A DNA stretch of 64,000 nucleotides from Cedecea neteri (GCF_000758305.1 NZ_CP009458.1:434001-498000), one strand, 5' to 3'; shown: positions 52,172-61,067, counted from the stretch's first letter. The notes: generated from the sequence alone by a model not told the origin. Program-made: numbers and translations.

Positions 52172-53332
52172 ATGGAAAGAGTTTCTATCGTTGAGCGCCC
52201 GGACTGGCGCGAAAAAGCCACGGAATACGGCTTCAATTTCCACACCATGTACGGGGAGCCGTACTGGTGTGAAGACGCTTATTACAAACTCACTCTGGCT
52301 CAGGTTGAACGCCTGGAAGAGGTGACCGCCGAGCTGCATCAAATGTGCCTGCAGGTTGTGGAAAAAGTGGTGGCCAGCGATGAGCTGATGGCCCGTTTCC
52401 GCATTCCAAAACACACCTGGGAATTTGTTCGCCAGTCATGGCGTAGCCAGCAGCCCTCCCTTTATTCCCGCCTGGATCTGGCGTGGGACGGCGTCGGTGA
52501 ACCCAAGCTGCTGGAAAACAATGCCGATACGCCAACGTCGCTGTACGAAGCGGCCTTCTTCCAGTGGATCTGGCTCGAAGATCAGGTGGCTGCGGGCAAC
52601 CTGCCCGCAGGCGCAGACCAGTTCAACAGCCTGCAGGAAAAGCTGATTGAGCGTTTCGCCGAACTGAAGCAGCAGCATGGCTTCAATCTGCTGCACTTTG
52701 CCTGCTGCCAGGACACAGTCGAAGATCGCGGCACCGTGCAGTATCTGCAGGACTGCGCTGCCGAATCTGACGTCGCCAGCGAGTTCCTCTTTATCGAGGA
52801 AATTGGCCTCGGGGAGAAAGGTCAGTTTACCGATCTGCAGGATCAGGTTATCAGCAACCTGTTCAAGCTCTACCCGTGGGAATTCATGCTCCGTGAGATG
52901 TTCTCTACCAAGCTGGAAGATGCGGGCGTGCGCTGGTTAGAGCCAGCCTGGAAAAGCATTATCTCCAACAAAGCCCTGCTGCCGATGCTGTGGGAGATGT
53001 TCCCTGGCCACCCTAACCTGTTGCCAGCCTATTTCGCCGAAGATAACTTCCCGCCGATGGAAAAATACGTCGTGAAGCCGATCTTCTCTCGCGAAGGCGC
53101 CAACGTGAAGATCATCGAGAATGGCCAGGAGATCGCGCGCGTTGACGGGCCATATGGCGAAGAAGGCATGATCGTCCAGCAGTTCTATCAGCTACCAAAA
53201 TTCGGCGACAGCTATACGCTGATTGGCAGCTGGTTGATTAACGATCAACCTGCCGGGATCGGGATTCGTGAGGATCGCGAGCTTATTACGCAGGATCTTT
53301 CCCGTTTCTATCCGCATATTTTTGTTGAATAA
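52172..53332 (+). CDS. ygiC: Glutathionylspermidine synthase-like ATP-grasp protein YgiC
   Basis: A 386-residue ATP-grasp protein related to the synthetase half of Gss (gene at 2729). Shared segments are LDLAWDGVGEPKLLENNADTP, FKLYPWEFMLREM and KPIFSREGANV. Its E. coli counterpart is reported not to make glutathionylspermidine, so the true amide product is unknown. No amidase domain is fused. It forms an operon with ygiB. Confidence 0.93.
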   Translation: MERVSIVERPDWREKATEYGFNFHTMYGEPYWCEDAYYKLTLAQVERLEEVTAELHQMCLQVVEKVVASDELMARFRIPKHTWEFVRQSWRSQQPSLYSRLDLAWDGVGEPKLLENNADTPTSLYEAAFFQWIWLEDQVAAGNLPAGADQFNSLQEKLIERFAELKQQHGFNLLHFACCQDTVEDRGTVQYLQDCAAESDVASEFLFIEEIGLGEKGQFTDLQDQVISNLFKLYPWEFMLREMFSTKLEDAGVRWLEPAWKSIISNKALLPMLWEMFPGHPNLLPAYFAEDNFPPMEKYVVKPIFSREGANVKIIENGQEIARVDGPYGEEGMIVQQFYQLPKFGDSYTLIGSWLINDQPAGIGIREDRELITQDLSRFYPHIFVE

Positions 53333-53339
53333 ACGTTGA

Positions 53340-53363
53340 AAAAGGCGCCGAAAGGCGCCTTTT
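53340..53363. terminator. Bidirectional terminator between ygiC and ygiD
   Basis: A perfect 10-bp stem (AAAAGGCGCC / GGCGCCTTTT) with a GAAA tetraloop, flanked by T/A-rich tails, lies between convergent genes. Confidence 0.9.
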
Positions 53364-53365
53364 CT

Positions 53366-54154
53366 TTATCCCACCACAACCGACAGCATACTCAGCGATC
53401 CCATCTCTATACCGTCGACCGGGATCGTGATCGGCTCTTTGCCGTCCCACGCGCCCAGCACATAAAGCAGCGGCAGGAAATGCTCCGCCGTCGGGTTAGA
53501 CAATGAGCCGCCTTCATGACTGAGATAGTTCACCAGTGGATGCTGTTCCGCAGGCCCCTGCCAGGTCAGGTTCGCTTTAACATAGTCGTTAAACGACTCG
53601 GCCCATGGGTAAGGCGTATTTTCACCGTGCCAGCGTGCCGTGCGCAGGTTATGCACCACGTTACCGCTCGCCACCAGCATAATGCCCTTGTCACGTAGCG
53701 TGGCCAGTTTACGGCCAATCTCCAGATGCCAGGCTGTTGGCTTCGTGCTGTCGATACTCAGCTGCACCATCGGGATATCCGCATTCGGGTACATCTTAAT
53801 CAGCACGCCCCAAGAGCCATGGTCAAAGCCCCATGCCTCTTTATCTAACGCAACCGGCGTTGGCGCCAGCAGATCAACCAGCTGCTGAGCCAGCTCAGGT
53901 GAACCGGGTGCCGGGTAATGCGTGTCATACAGCGCCTGCGGAAAACCGCCAAAGTCGTGGATCGTTTTCGGCGCTTCCATCGCAGTCACGCCCGTTCCAC
54001 GGGTGAACCAGTGGGCCGACACCACCACAATCGCTTTTGGCCGCGGCAGCGTTTCGCCAAGCTGGGCCCAGGTGCGGGTATAGCGGTTATCTTCCAGCAC
54101 GTTCATCGGGCTACCGTGGCCAAGGAACAGCGCGGGCATACGTGGGCTTGTCAT
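53366..54154 (-). CDS. ygiD: 4,5-DOPA dioxygenase extradiol (LigB family) YgiD
   Basis: A 262-residue class III extradiol dioxygenase. Metal ligands are in LFLGHGSPMN (His13), VVSAHWF (about 47), ASGNVVHNL (about 168) and HFLPLLYVLG. It opens L-DOPA to betalamic-acid precursors in E. coli; the physiological substrate is unknown. It lies alone, reading away from the ribB side. zupT, which follows it in E. coli, is missing. Confidence 0.92.
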   Translation of the reverse strand: MTSPRMPALFLGHGSPMNVLEDNRYTRTWAQLGETLPRPKAIVVVSAHWFTRGTGVTAMEAPKTIHDFGGFPQALYDTHYPAPGSPELAQQLVDLLAPTPVALDKEAWGFDHGSWGVLIKMYPNADIPMVQLSIDSTKPTAWHLEIGRKLATLRDKGIMLVASGNVVHNLRTARWHGENTPYPWAESFNDYVKANLTWQGPAEQHPLVNYLSHEGGSLSNPTAEHFLPLLYVLGAWDGKEPITIPVDGIEMGSLSMLSVVVG

Positions 54155-54332
54155 GATGGTGTCCTTAAATGGCTAAGATTTAATACACACAGATTACGCC
54201 CAATTTTTGTGGGAAGAACTCAGATAAGCATGATGATGATCATCAGAAATTTTGAACAGGTCAGAAAAGACGAAAACAGCCAGGCAGGAATGAAAAGCAA
54301 AAGCCCGATCGTGCTGACCGGGCTTTATTTTT
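54155..54332. other. Short gap lacking zupT
   Basis: These 178 bp replace the position of zupT between ygiD and ribB. They hold the perfect palindrome TGATGATCATCA at 54234-54245 and the ribB terminator at 54300-54326. No remnant of zupT coding sequence is recognisable. Confidence 0.6.
54300..54326 (-). terminator. Intrinsic terminator of ribB
   Basis: AAAGCCCG (54300-54307) and CGGGCTTT (54319-54326) form an 8-bp stem, followed on the minus strand by a T-rich tract. The first arm reads just after the ribB stop. Confidence 0.75.
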
Positions 54333-54986
54333 TTAGCTAGCTTTACGCGCTTGCGCCTGGCGATATTCCACCAGATCTTCGATGGTCACAACCGCCATAT
54401 TGTGTTTACGGGCGAACTCGATGCACTCCGGCGCGCGCGCCATGGTGCCGTCGTCGTTGGTCAGTTCACACAGCACACCCGCAGGTTTGAAACCAGCCAG
54501 AGAAACCAGGTCGATAGTGGCTTCAGTGTGGCCGCCACGAGTTAACACGCCGCCCGGCTGCGCACGCAGTGGGAAAACGTGACCAGGGCGGTGCAGGTCG
54601 CTCGGCTTAGCGCCATCGGCAATCGCCGCACGAACTGTGGTCAGGCGGTCGGCCGCAGAAACGCCGGTTGTCACGCCGTGCGCCGCTTCGATGGTCACGG
54701 TAAACCCGGTGCCAAACGCGCTGGTGTTATTTTCAACCATCATCGGCAGGTCGAGCTGTTTACGGCGTTCGTCGGTCAGGCACAGGCAGACAATGCCGCT
54801 CCCGTGGCGAATGGTCAGCGCCATTTGCTCAACGGTCATGGTTTCAGCCGGGAAGATCATATCGCCTTCGTTCTCACGATTTTCGTCGTCGAGAACCATG
54901 GCGCCACGGCCTTCGCGAAGCGCATCAAGAGCACGCTCAACGCGCTCAGTCGGGGTGCCAAATGCAGAAAGTAGCGTCTGATTCAT
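54333..54986 (-). CDS. ribB: 3,4-dihydroxy-2-butanone 4-phosphate synthase
   Basis: A 217-residue enzyme making the four-carbon unit of riboflavin from ribulose 5-phosphate. Active-site and metal motifs are DDENRENEGDMIFPAE (about 37-52), GSGIVCLCL and HRPGHVFPLRA (about 136-146). It is a stand-alone RibB without a RibA domain. An FMN riboswitch occupies its 5' leader. Confidence 0.96.
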   Translation of the reverse strand: MNQTLLSAFGTPTERVERALDALREGRGAMVLDDENRENEGDMIFPAETMTVEQMALTIRHGSGIVCLCLTDERRKQLDLPMMVENNTSAFGTGFTVTIEAAHGVTTGVSAADRLTTVRAAIADGAKPSDLHRPGHVFPLRAQPGGVLTRGGHTEATIDLVSLAGFKPAGVLCELTNDDGTMARAPECIEFARKHNMAVVTIEDLVEYRQAQARKAS

Positions 54987-55082
54987 GGTAATAAAAACCT
55001 CATTAATATTATGGTTACCAGAATCAGGGCAGTCTTAGGAGCTAAAAAAATAACGCGGGCAGGCCAGGGCCTGACGTGATCG

Positions 55083-55221
55083 TTACTCTCTCCCATCCGG
55101 ACTTTAACCGTCGGCCCCGGAATTACACCGGATCTGCTGACCTTCAGGCAAAGCCTGAAGCGCTCGCGGGCTTTCAGCGTTCGCTGATTTACCGCCGGTG
55201 GGGAGTTTCGCCCCGCCCTGA
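55083..55221 (-). ncRNA. FMN riboswitch (RFN element) upstream of ribB
   Basis: Read on the minus strand, the leader begins CAGGGCGGGGCGAAACTCCC and continues CACCGGCGGTAAAT, AGCCCGCGAGCGC, GATCCGGTGTAATTCCGGGG, CCGACGGTTAAAGTCCGG and ATGGGAGAGAGTAACG. These are the conserved blocks of the RFN element in order. It binds flavin mononucleotide and lowers ribB expression. It ends about 97 bp before the ribB start, leaving room for the expression platform. Confidence 0.95.
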
Positions 55222-55351
55222 GAATAAGCAGGTTCACTATAGCGCTAATCATTTTTGTGGGCAACGATTACACAGGCAACATTTCCAGTTTATCCCCTGG
55301 CAATCAGGCATTACAATTAGCCCTATTACTCGCCAGATAATGGAAGCCGCT

Positions 55352-55612
55352 ATGATTGACCCGAAAAAAATTGAACAAATCGCCCGCCAGGTCCATGAGT
55401 CTATGCCGAAAGGGATTCGTGAGTTCGGGGATGATGTGGAGAAGAAAGTACGCCAGATCCTTCAGTCTCAGTTAACCCGTCTTGACCTTGTGAGCCGCGA
55501 AGAGTTTGACGTGCAAACTCAGGTGCTGCTGCGCACCCGCGAGAAACTGGCTCTGCTGGAGCAGCGTCTGACCGAACTGGAAAACCGCGAAGTCCCGAAA
55601 GACGCCGAGTAA
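55352..55612 (+). CDS. ubiK: Ubiquinone biosynthesis accessory factor UbiK (YqiC)
   Basis: An 86-residue BMFP-family protein with an amphipathic N-terminal helix and a C-terminal coiled coil (REKLALLEQRLTELENREV, about 63-81). UbiK supports ubiquinone synthesis with the UbiJ lipid-binding factor. I chose the ATG at 55352 (MIDPKKIEQIARQV). The frame is open much further upstream, across the riboswitch, and that part is not coding. It lacks about ten C-terminal residues found in E. coli. Confidence 0.92.
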   Translation: MIDPKKIEQIARQVHESMPKGIREFGDDVEKKVRQILQSQLTRLDLVSREEFDVQTQVLLRTREKLALLEQRLTELENREVPKDAE

Positions 55613-55661
55613 TCCCCATCCCCCTGGCGCTCCCGCAAAGGAAAGCGCCTGGGGGAAAGGC

Positions 55662-56828
55662 TCAGCGCAAAAATGCCTCGCTCAACCGGACCCAATATGT
55701 TGCGCCTACCGAAATACAAGCGTCGTTAAACTGATACAGCGGATGATGTACCGAGTAGTCGTCTTTCCCCGTCGCCGTTCCCAGCCAGATATAACAACCA
55801 GGCACCTCTTCCAGCATAAAAGAGAAATCCTCACTGCCCATCATACTCTTAACCTCCTGAGGGTCAGCGACTTTATCTGGGCCGAATGTATCCCGGGCAA
55901 CCTGAAGCGCAAAGGCCGTTTGCGCTTCGTTATTTATCGTCACTGGATAGCCAAAATCCACTTCAATACTGGCCTTCACGCCAAAACTTTCCGCCTGAGC
56001 GTGGACGAGAGTCTCAACCCTTTGTTTGAGCGCCTCACGCACCTCTTTTTTAAAGGCACGCATGTTCAGTTTCAGCACGGCGCTATGAGGAATAATGTTG
56101 TGCGTTGTGCCGCTCTGCAGGCTGCCCACGGTAACCACAGCTGAATCCTGAGGATCGATATTGCGAGAGACGATAGTCTGCAGCGCCATCACAATAGATG
56201 CCCCAGCTATGGTAGGATCGATACAGTGCTCCGGCATCGAACCATGCCCGCCTTTGCCTTCCAGGGTGATCGTCAGACTGTCAGAAGATGCCATCAGCGC
56301 CCTTGGTTTTGTCACAAATTGACCGGCGGGGATCAGGGGGAAATTATGCAGGCCAAACACCGCATCACACGGAAATAACCTGAACAGGCCATCGTCGATC
56401 ATGCGCTTAGCACCACCGATCTTTTCTTCAGAAGGCTGGAAGATCAGGTGTAATGTCCCATTAAAAGGCTTCTTCTCCGCCAGATAGCAGGCCGCCGAAA
56501 GCAAAATGGCACAGTGTCCGTCATGCCCACATGCATGCATTTTACCTTCGACCTGGCTTGCCCACGGCAGCCCTGTTTGCTCCTGCATCGGCAGCGCATC
56601 CATATCGGCGCGGATCCCCAATCTTTTACCGCCGCTACCCACTTTTAACGTCCCAACTACCCCGGTGCCTCCTAACCCGCGATGTACCTCGTAACCCCAG
56701 CCCATCAGCAGCTCAGCAATACGATCGCTGGTGCGAAACTCTTCAAAACCCAGTTCCGGGTGCTGGTGGAAATCACGCCGAATGGCGATCATCTCTTCTT
56801 CACGATCCAGAATCTCTTTAATCAACAT
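55662..56828 (-). CDS. M20-family amidohydrolase
   Basis: A 388-residue metallopeptidase-fold amidohydrolase of the hippurate hydrolase/IAA-amino-acid hydrolase group. Motifs in order are GIRADMDALP (about 72), HACGHDGHCA (about 97), PSEEKIGGAK (about 132), the dimerisation-domain GKGGHGSMPE, and MMGSEDFSFMLE. It removes an acyl group from an N-acyl amino acid or similar conjugate; the substrate is unknown. It follows the MFS symporter by 15 bp, so the pair probably imports and cleaves one compound. Confidence 0.87.
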   Translation of the reverse strand: MLIKEILDREEEMIAIRRDFHQHPELGFEEFRTSDRIAELLMGWGYEVHRGLGGTGVVGTLKVGSGGKRLGIRADMDALPMQEQTGLPWASQVEGKMHACGHDGHCAILLSAACYLAEKKPFNGTLHLIFQPSEEKIGGAKRMIDDGLFRLFPCDAVFGLHNFPLIPAGQFVTKPRALMASSDSLTITLEGKGGHGSMPEHCIDPTIAGASIVMALQTIVSRNIDPQDSAVVTVGSLQSGTTHNIIPHSAVLKLNMRAFKKEVREALKQRVETLVHAQAESFGVKASIEVDFGYPVTINNEAQTAFALQVARDTFGPDKVADPQEVKSMMGSEDFSFMLEEVPGCYIWLGTATGKDDYSVHHPLYQFNDACISVGATYWVRLSEAFLR

Positions 56829-56843
56829 AGATAGCTCCTTGTA

Positions 56844-58178
56844 TTAAGCATCGGGTAGCGTTTTCCGTTCCCGCCAGGCAAACAGCGCCGCCAGCGAAAC
56901 GAAAGAGCAAAAAATCAGATACCATGCCGGCGTCATCGGCTGCCCCGTCACTTTAAGTAACCAGGTCACGTTAAATTGTGCAAAGCCGCCAAACAGCGTT
57001 ACGCCAACGGCATAAACGATACCGATCCCCGAGGCCCGAACCGTTTGCGGAAATGCTTCGAGCAGCAGCAAAAACAGCACCACAGTGCAAACATTAGCGA
57101 GCACCTGATCGACAGCAATTAACGCGATAGTGATAAACAGCGGCATGCCGTTAAGGATCGACGCGAAGATCGGCCAAATCAGCACTAGCGACACGGAAAA
57201 ACAAATAGTCATGATCGGTTTACGTCGGGGCAGACGGTCCGCCAGCTTTCCGGCAAAAAAGGGGATCAGGAGTGTCATAAGCGCTGCCGTCAGGCTGATC
57301 CAGTAGGAGGTTGCCGCCGGCATATGCAGCGTGTTCACCATATAGGCAGGCATGTAATAAATAATAATGTAAAACGTTGTTGTGCCTTTCATTATCAGCA
57401 AAATGCCGAGCAACAGCGCACGGCGATGTTCCCGCCAGAGAGTTTTTGCCGAATTCTCCTTCTGGGGAGTTGATTCAGTATGATGGGTTTCCGGCAGGTG
57501 ACGTCGGATGTACATGCCAATGGGCATGATCGCCAGGCCCAGAATAAAGGGTACGCGCCAGCCCCAATCGTACAAGGCTTCTTCACTGAGATAATGGCTC
57601 AATCCCGCGCCCATGGCCGCACCAAAAAGCGCCGCTCCCCCCTGGCTGGTCATCTGCCAGCTCACGCGTTGCCCGCGGCGGGATTTATCCCCGGCCTCCA
57701 TCAGCCAGCTGGTCGCCGCGCCGATTTCTCCTCCGGCAGAAAATCCCTGGAGCAAACGCCCGGCTATCAGCACCATTGGCCCCACAATCCCGGCCTGGCT
57801 GTAAGTCGGCGCAAACGCCACCAGCATGACACCAAGTGCCATCAGCCCGAGGATCAGCGTCATTCCTGAACGGCGGCCATGTTTGTCTGCATAATTGCCC
57901 AACACCAGACTCCCCAAAGGGCGCATGACAAAACCGACGCCAAAAGTCGCGACCGCCAGCAGCAGAGAAACATAATCATTACTGGAGGGGAAAAAGAGGT
58001 GACCAATGATGACCGAAAAGAAGCTGTACACCGCGAAATCATAGATTTCTAATCCGTTTCCCAATGTCACAGCCACCAGCGACTTAGCGCTGGTTCGCTC
58101 TTCCACTGGGCGGCTCAGAGGCGGCACCGCGGCTATCAACCCACTGGCTGTGGAGGCAGAACTGGCAGATGATTTCAT
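56844..58178 (-). CDS. MFS metabolite:proton symporter (MHS family)
   Basis: A 444-residue transporter with about 12 membrane segments. It has the MHS/ProP-ShiA-type signatures FFPSSNDYVSLLLAVATFG and GNYADKHGRRSGM between TM2 and TM3, and ETHHTE in the central loop. I chose the ATG at 58178, with AAGGAAG upstream; a GTG six bases earlier is possible. Known members carry citrate, shikimate, osmolytes or dicarboxylates. It probably imports the substrate of the downstream M20 enzyme. Confidence 0.87.
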   Translation of the reverse strand: MKSSASSASTASGLIAAVPPLSRPVEERTSAKSLVAVTLGNGLEIYDFAVYSFFSVIIGHLFFPSSNDYVSLLLAVATFGVGFVMRPLGSLVLGNYADKHGRRSGMTLILGLMALGVMLVAFAPTYSQAGIVGPMVLIAGRLLQGFSAGGEIGAATSWLMEAGDKSRRGQRVSWQMTSQGGAALFGAAMGAGLSHYLSEEALYDWGWRVPFILGLAIMPIGMYIRRHLPETHHTESTPQKENSAKTLWREHRRALLLGILLIMKGTTTFYIIIYYMPAYMVNTLHMPAATSYWISLTAALMTLLIPFFAGKLADRLPRRKPIMTICFSVSLVLIWPIFASILNGMPLFITIALIAVDQVLANVCTVVLFLLLLEAFPQTVRASGIGIVYAVGVTLFGGFAQFNVTWLLKVTGQPMTPAWYLIFCSFVSLAALFAWRERKTLPDA

Positions 58179-58184
58179 GCTCAC

Positions 58185-58356
58185 TTCCTTCTAATTATTT
58201 TTTGCATGTTGTGTTGTTACTCCGGGGAGTGATTCGACTATCTGCATAAAAAAAGAACATCGCAAACATAAAAATTAGTTATGCCTTTGGTTATATTCTT
58301 CCTATCCTGAAAGCACATTTTTTGCACTATGGCGGTGACACAAGGCGGGGTAACAA
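58185..58356. promoter_or_regulatory. Divergent control region, MFS gene and LysR regulator
   Basis: This 172-bp AT-rich gap holds the promoters of both divergent units, the usual arrangement for LysR control. A direct repeat GTTAT-N7-GTTAT lies near 58278-58296. I cannot identify a convincing T-N11-A operator. Confidence 0.4.
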
Positions 58357-59292
58357 ATGAAAATCAAACTAAATCAGTTAGATGTATTGCTAGAGGTTGC
58401 CGCACAAGGCAGCATTGGTAAGGCAGCCCGGGCGCTGCATCTCACTCAACCCGCCATTTCCAAGACCATTCAGGAGATGGAAACTGAAATCGGCATGCCA
58501 ATTTTGCAACGCTCATCACGGGGCGTGACGTTGAATGAGTACGGGCAAGTGCTGTTGCGCCATGCCAGAGATATTGATCGATCGTTACATCAGGCAAGAG
58601 ATGAAATAGATAATCTGCTCGGGAAAGCTATGCGCCAGTTGCGCGTTGGATTTACCTCCGCCGCCTCTTACGGCCCCTTCTGTACCACAATGAGTCAGTA
58701 TCAGACACGATACCCAGGCGTGAAGCTAACCGCGATGGAAGGCAGGCCGCACCAGATCCTGGATGCCCTGGCGAATCAGAGATTGGATATGGCGGTAATG
58801 ACCAGCGCGAGCGGAACGCCCATCGGTACGTTTTATCACGAGACACTCTACGCACTGAGCAATACCATTATTGCCGGCGAACATCACCCCGTTACCCACA
58901 CCACGACGCTGAAAAGTCTGATGCAATTTCCCTGGCTGGACTGGGATGAACCAGGGGAACACTCTATTCTGGGCCAGGTTTTTCGCCGCTATAACCTGCC
59001 GCTACCACCGACGATTGTTCACTGTTCTTCCCCGTGGATTATGGCGCGCATGATGGAGCAGGCACCCATTGTCAGCATGTGGACATCGGTCAGGCTGCGC
59101 TTCCCAGGTTATGAAAAAAACCTTCGTCCACTCACGCTCAAAGAAGTGTTGCCGGCAACCAGCGTGAATATCGTTTGCCCCAGCCTTGGACGACTTTCCA
59201 CTGCGGGAACAACTTTTATGGAAATGCTGAGGATCAATTCGCGCGATTGGCTCCAGGACAGCGACGCACTGGAGATGGTGGCGAGAATATAA
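58357..59292 (+). CDS. LysR-family transcriptional regulator
   Basis: A 311-residue LysR regulator. The N-terminal winged helix-turn-helix (about 5-64; ARALHLTQPAISKTIQEME) is followed by a substrate-binding domain (about 95-300). It is divergent from the MFS/M20 operon and probably controls it in response to the imported compound. The start has GGGG at eight bases. Regulators of the GbpR/CbbR-like branch share this layout; the ligand is unknown. Confidence 0.88.
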   Translation: MKIKLNQLDVLLEVAAQGSIGKAARALHLTQPAISKTIQEMETEIGMPILQRSSRGVTLNEYGQVLLRHARDIDRSLHQARDEIDNLLGKAMRQLRVGFTSAASYGPFCTTMSQYQTRYPGVKLTAMEGRPHQILDALANQRLDMAVMTSASGTPIGTFYHETLYALSNTIIAGEHHPVTHTTTLKSLMQFPWLDWDEPGEHSILGQVFRRYNLPLPPTIVHCSSPWIMARMMEQAPIVSMWTSVRLRFPGYEKNLRPLTLKEVLPATSVNIVCPSLGRLSTAGTTFMEMLRINSRDWLQDSDALEMVARI

Positions 59293-59294
59293 AA

Positions 59295-59323
59295 AAGGCG
59301 GATAAGCCTGAGCTATCCGCCTT
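59295..59323. terminator. Bidirectional terminator, LysR gene and chemoreceptor gene
   Basis: A 10-bp stem (AAGGCGGATA / TATCCGCCTT) with a 9-nt loop, A-run on one side and T-rich on the other, lies between convergent genes. Confidence 0.85.
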
Positions 59324-59344
59324 GTTTCACTGAAAATCACCGAA

Positions 59345-61009
59345 TCAGAAGGTTTCCCAATTGTCGTCAGACGCTGCGGCTACGGCTTTACGCGGTGCAG
59401 GCGTCGTCGCGACAACCTTTGGCGCAGCGGCCTGGGCTTTGGCCTGGCGCTCCTGAGCGATACGGAACACGGAAACGGACTGCGTCAACCGGCTAGCCTG
59501 CTCTTCCAGCGCAGCGGCTGCGGCGGCAGACTCCTCAACCAGGGCGGCGTTTTGCTGGGTCACACGATCCATTTCTGCCACCGCCAATCCAACCTGATCG
59601 ATCCCGCGGCTTTGCTCGTCAGAAGCAGAGGCAATCTCGCCCATGATATCGGTCACGCGGGTCACCGCATTCACGATTTCCCCCATGGTTTCCCCGGCGC
59701 TTTCAACCAGCGTTGAGCCGGTATCCACCTTGCTGACCGAGTCCTCAATCAGGGTTTTGATCTCTTTCGCGGCCTGCGCGCTACGCTGCGCCAGGTTACG
59801 GACTTCTCCGGCTACCACGGCAAAACCACGGCCCTGCTCGCCCGCACGGGCAGCTTCAACGGCGGCGTTAAGAGCCAGGATATTGGTCTGGAAGGCGATT
59901 CCATCAATGACGCTAATAATGTCGGCAATTTTCTGCGAACTGCCGGCAATTTCACTCATGGTATGCACCACATTGTCCACGACTTTGCCGCCGCGCTGCG
60001 CGGTTTCAGACGCACTCAACGCCAGCTGGCTAGCCTGGCGGGCGTTCTCGGCATTCTGTTTCACCGTGGCAGTCAGCTGCTCCATGCTCGCAGCCGTTTC
60101 CTCAAGCGAAGCCGCCTGCTGTTCGGTACGAGAAGAGAGGTCGTTATTGCCGATGGAAATCTCGCTGGCGCCGCTATAAATAGCATTCGCGCCGTTGCGG
60201 ACCTCGCCCACGGTAATCACCAGCTCGTTTTGCATATGCCGCAGGTTCTCGGCCAACTGGCCCATCTCGTTGGTGCCTTCCACGTCGATTTTGCGCACCA
60301 GATCGCCGCTGGCGATGTGGCGAATGCTTTCGATCAGGCGATTCAGCGGAGAGATAAGCGTGGTGCGGATCCCCTGCCAGACCACAAGGATCACTACCAG
60401 TACCACAATCAGGACGCCAATCAGGATCCAAATCGCCATGCTGTAGGAGCTATTGCTGCTGTCGACCGCTTCCTGATAAAGGTGATCGTTTTGCTGCAGA
60501 TAGTTAACGTATTGCTTCTCAAAGCCGTCCTGATACCCCTGGGTTGGCTGATCGAAGAATTCATTAATTTTCCCCGCACCGAGCAGTTGAATCAGCTCCG
60601 CCAGCGCGCCGTGATAAATATCGTAGTTGCGCTTAATTTCTTGTGCGGCCGTGTCGCTTTGACGTGGGTCGCGCGGTAAAGCTTCATAAGCCGCCCACTC
60701 AACCTCAGCCTGTTTCAGCGAAGTGCTGGCGATCGCCATCAATTCTTCAACGGTTGCACCGCTGCCAATTTTATTGGCATCCATCATGTAACGAATACCG
60801 GCGCGGTTCAGAGTGTTACGGGTCTGCAGCAGCGCGACCCAACTGCCGTTCAGCGTTGACTGCTGCTGACGAATGGTTTGTAGAACGGTGAAATTTTCTT
60901 TGTCCTGCTTCAGCGCGTTGAAGAACAACCCACCGGAAGCTATCTGCAAAATGCCAAACAGCCCCAGGACGACCAGTAAGCTTGTAACGATTTTGATACG
61001 GTTTAACAT
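59345..61009 (-). CDS. tsr: Tsr-like methyl-accepting chemotaxis protein (serine receptor)
   Basis: A 554-residue chemoreceptor (E. coli Tsr 551). TM1 covers about 7-30, and the periplasmic four-helix bundle 31-190 carries Arg64 and Asn68 of the serine site (TRNTLNR). TM2 is at about 192-214, HAMP at about 215-268, and the cytoplasmic hairpin tip IDGIAFQTNILALNAAVEAA near residue 380. The C-terminal NWETF binds CheR/CheB. The ligand-binding region closely follows Tsr, so serine is likely. A sigma-28 promoter precedes it. A second tsr elsewhere in the genome cannot be excluded. Confidence 0.9.
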   Translation of the reverse strand: MLNRIKIVTSLLVVLGLFGILQIASGGLFFNALKQDKENFTVLQTIRQQQSTLNGSWVALLQTRNTLNRAGIRYMMDANKIGSGATVEELMAIASTSLKQAEVEWAAYEALPRDPRQSDTAAQEIKRNYDIYHGALAELIQLLGAGKINEFFDQPTQGYQDGFEKQYVNYLQQNDHLYQEAVDSSNSSYSMAIWILIGVLIVVLVVILVVWQGIRTTLISPLNRLIESIRHIASGDLVRKIDVEGTNEMGQLAENLRHMQNELVITVGEVRNGANAIYSGASEISIGNNDLSSRTEQQAASLEETAASMEQLTATVKQNAENARQASQLALSASETAQRGGKVVDNVVHTMSEIAGSSQKIADIISVIDGIAFQTNILALNAAVEAARAGEQGRGFAVVAGEVRNLAQRSAQAAKEIKTLIEDSVSKVDTGSTLVESAGETMGEIVNAVTRVTDIMGEIASASDEQSRGIDQVGLAVAEMDRVTQQNAALVEESAAAAAALEEQASRLTQSVSVFRIAQERQAKAQAAAPKVVATTPAPRKAVAAASDDNWETF

Positions 61010-61040
61010 TGCTTCTCATTCCCTGTAAGACAAGTCTTAA

Positions 61041-61067
61041 TCATCGGCGTAACAGCAGAAAACTTTA
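61041..61067 (-). promoter_or_regulatory. Sigma-28 (FliA) promoter of the chemoreceptor gene
   Basis: On the minus strand, TAAAGTTT (61067-61060), an 11-nt spacer and GCCGATGA (61048-61041) match the FliA consensus TAAAGTTT-N11-GCCGATAA with one mismatch. It lies 32 bp before the start codon. This ties the receptor to the flagellar regulon. Confidence 0.88.

Noticed and set aside
55076..55351. N-terminal extension of the ubiK frame
   Set aside because: It runs through the FMN riboswitch on the other strand and has no homology; the known UbiK start is at 55352.
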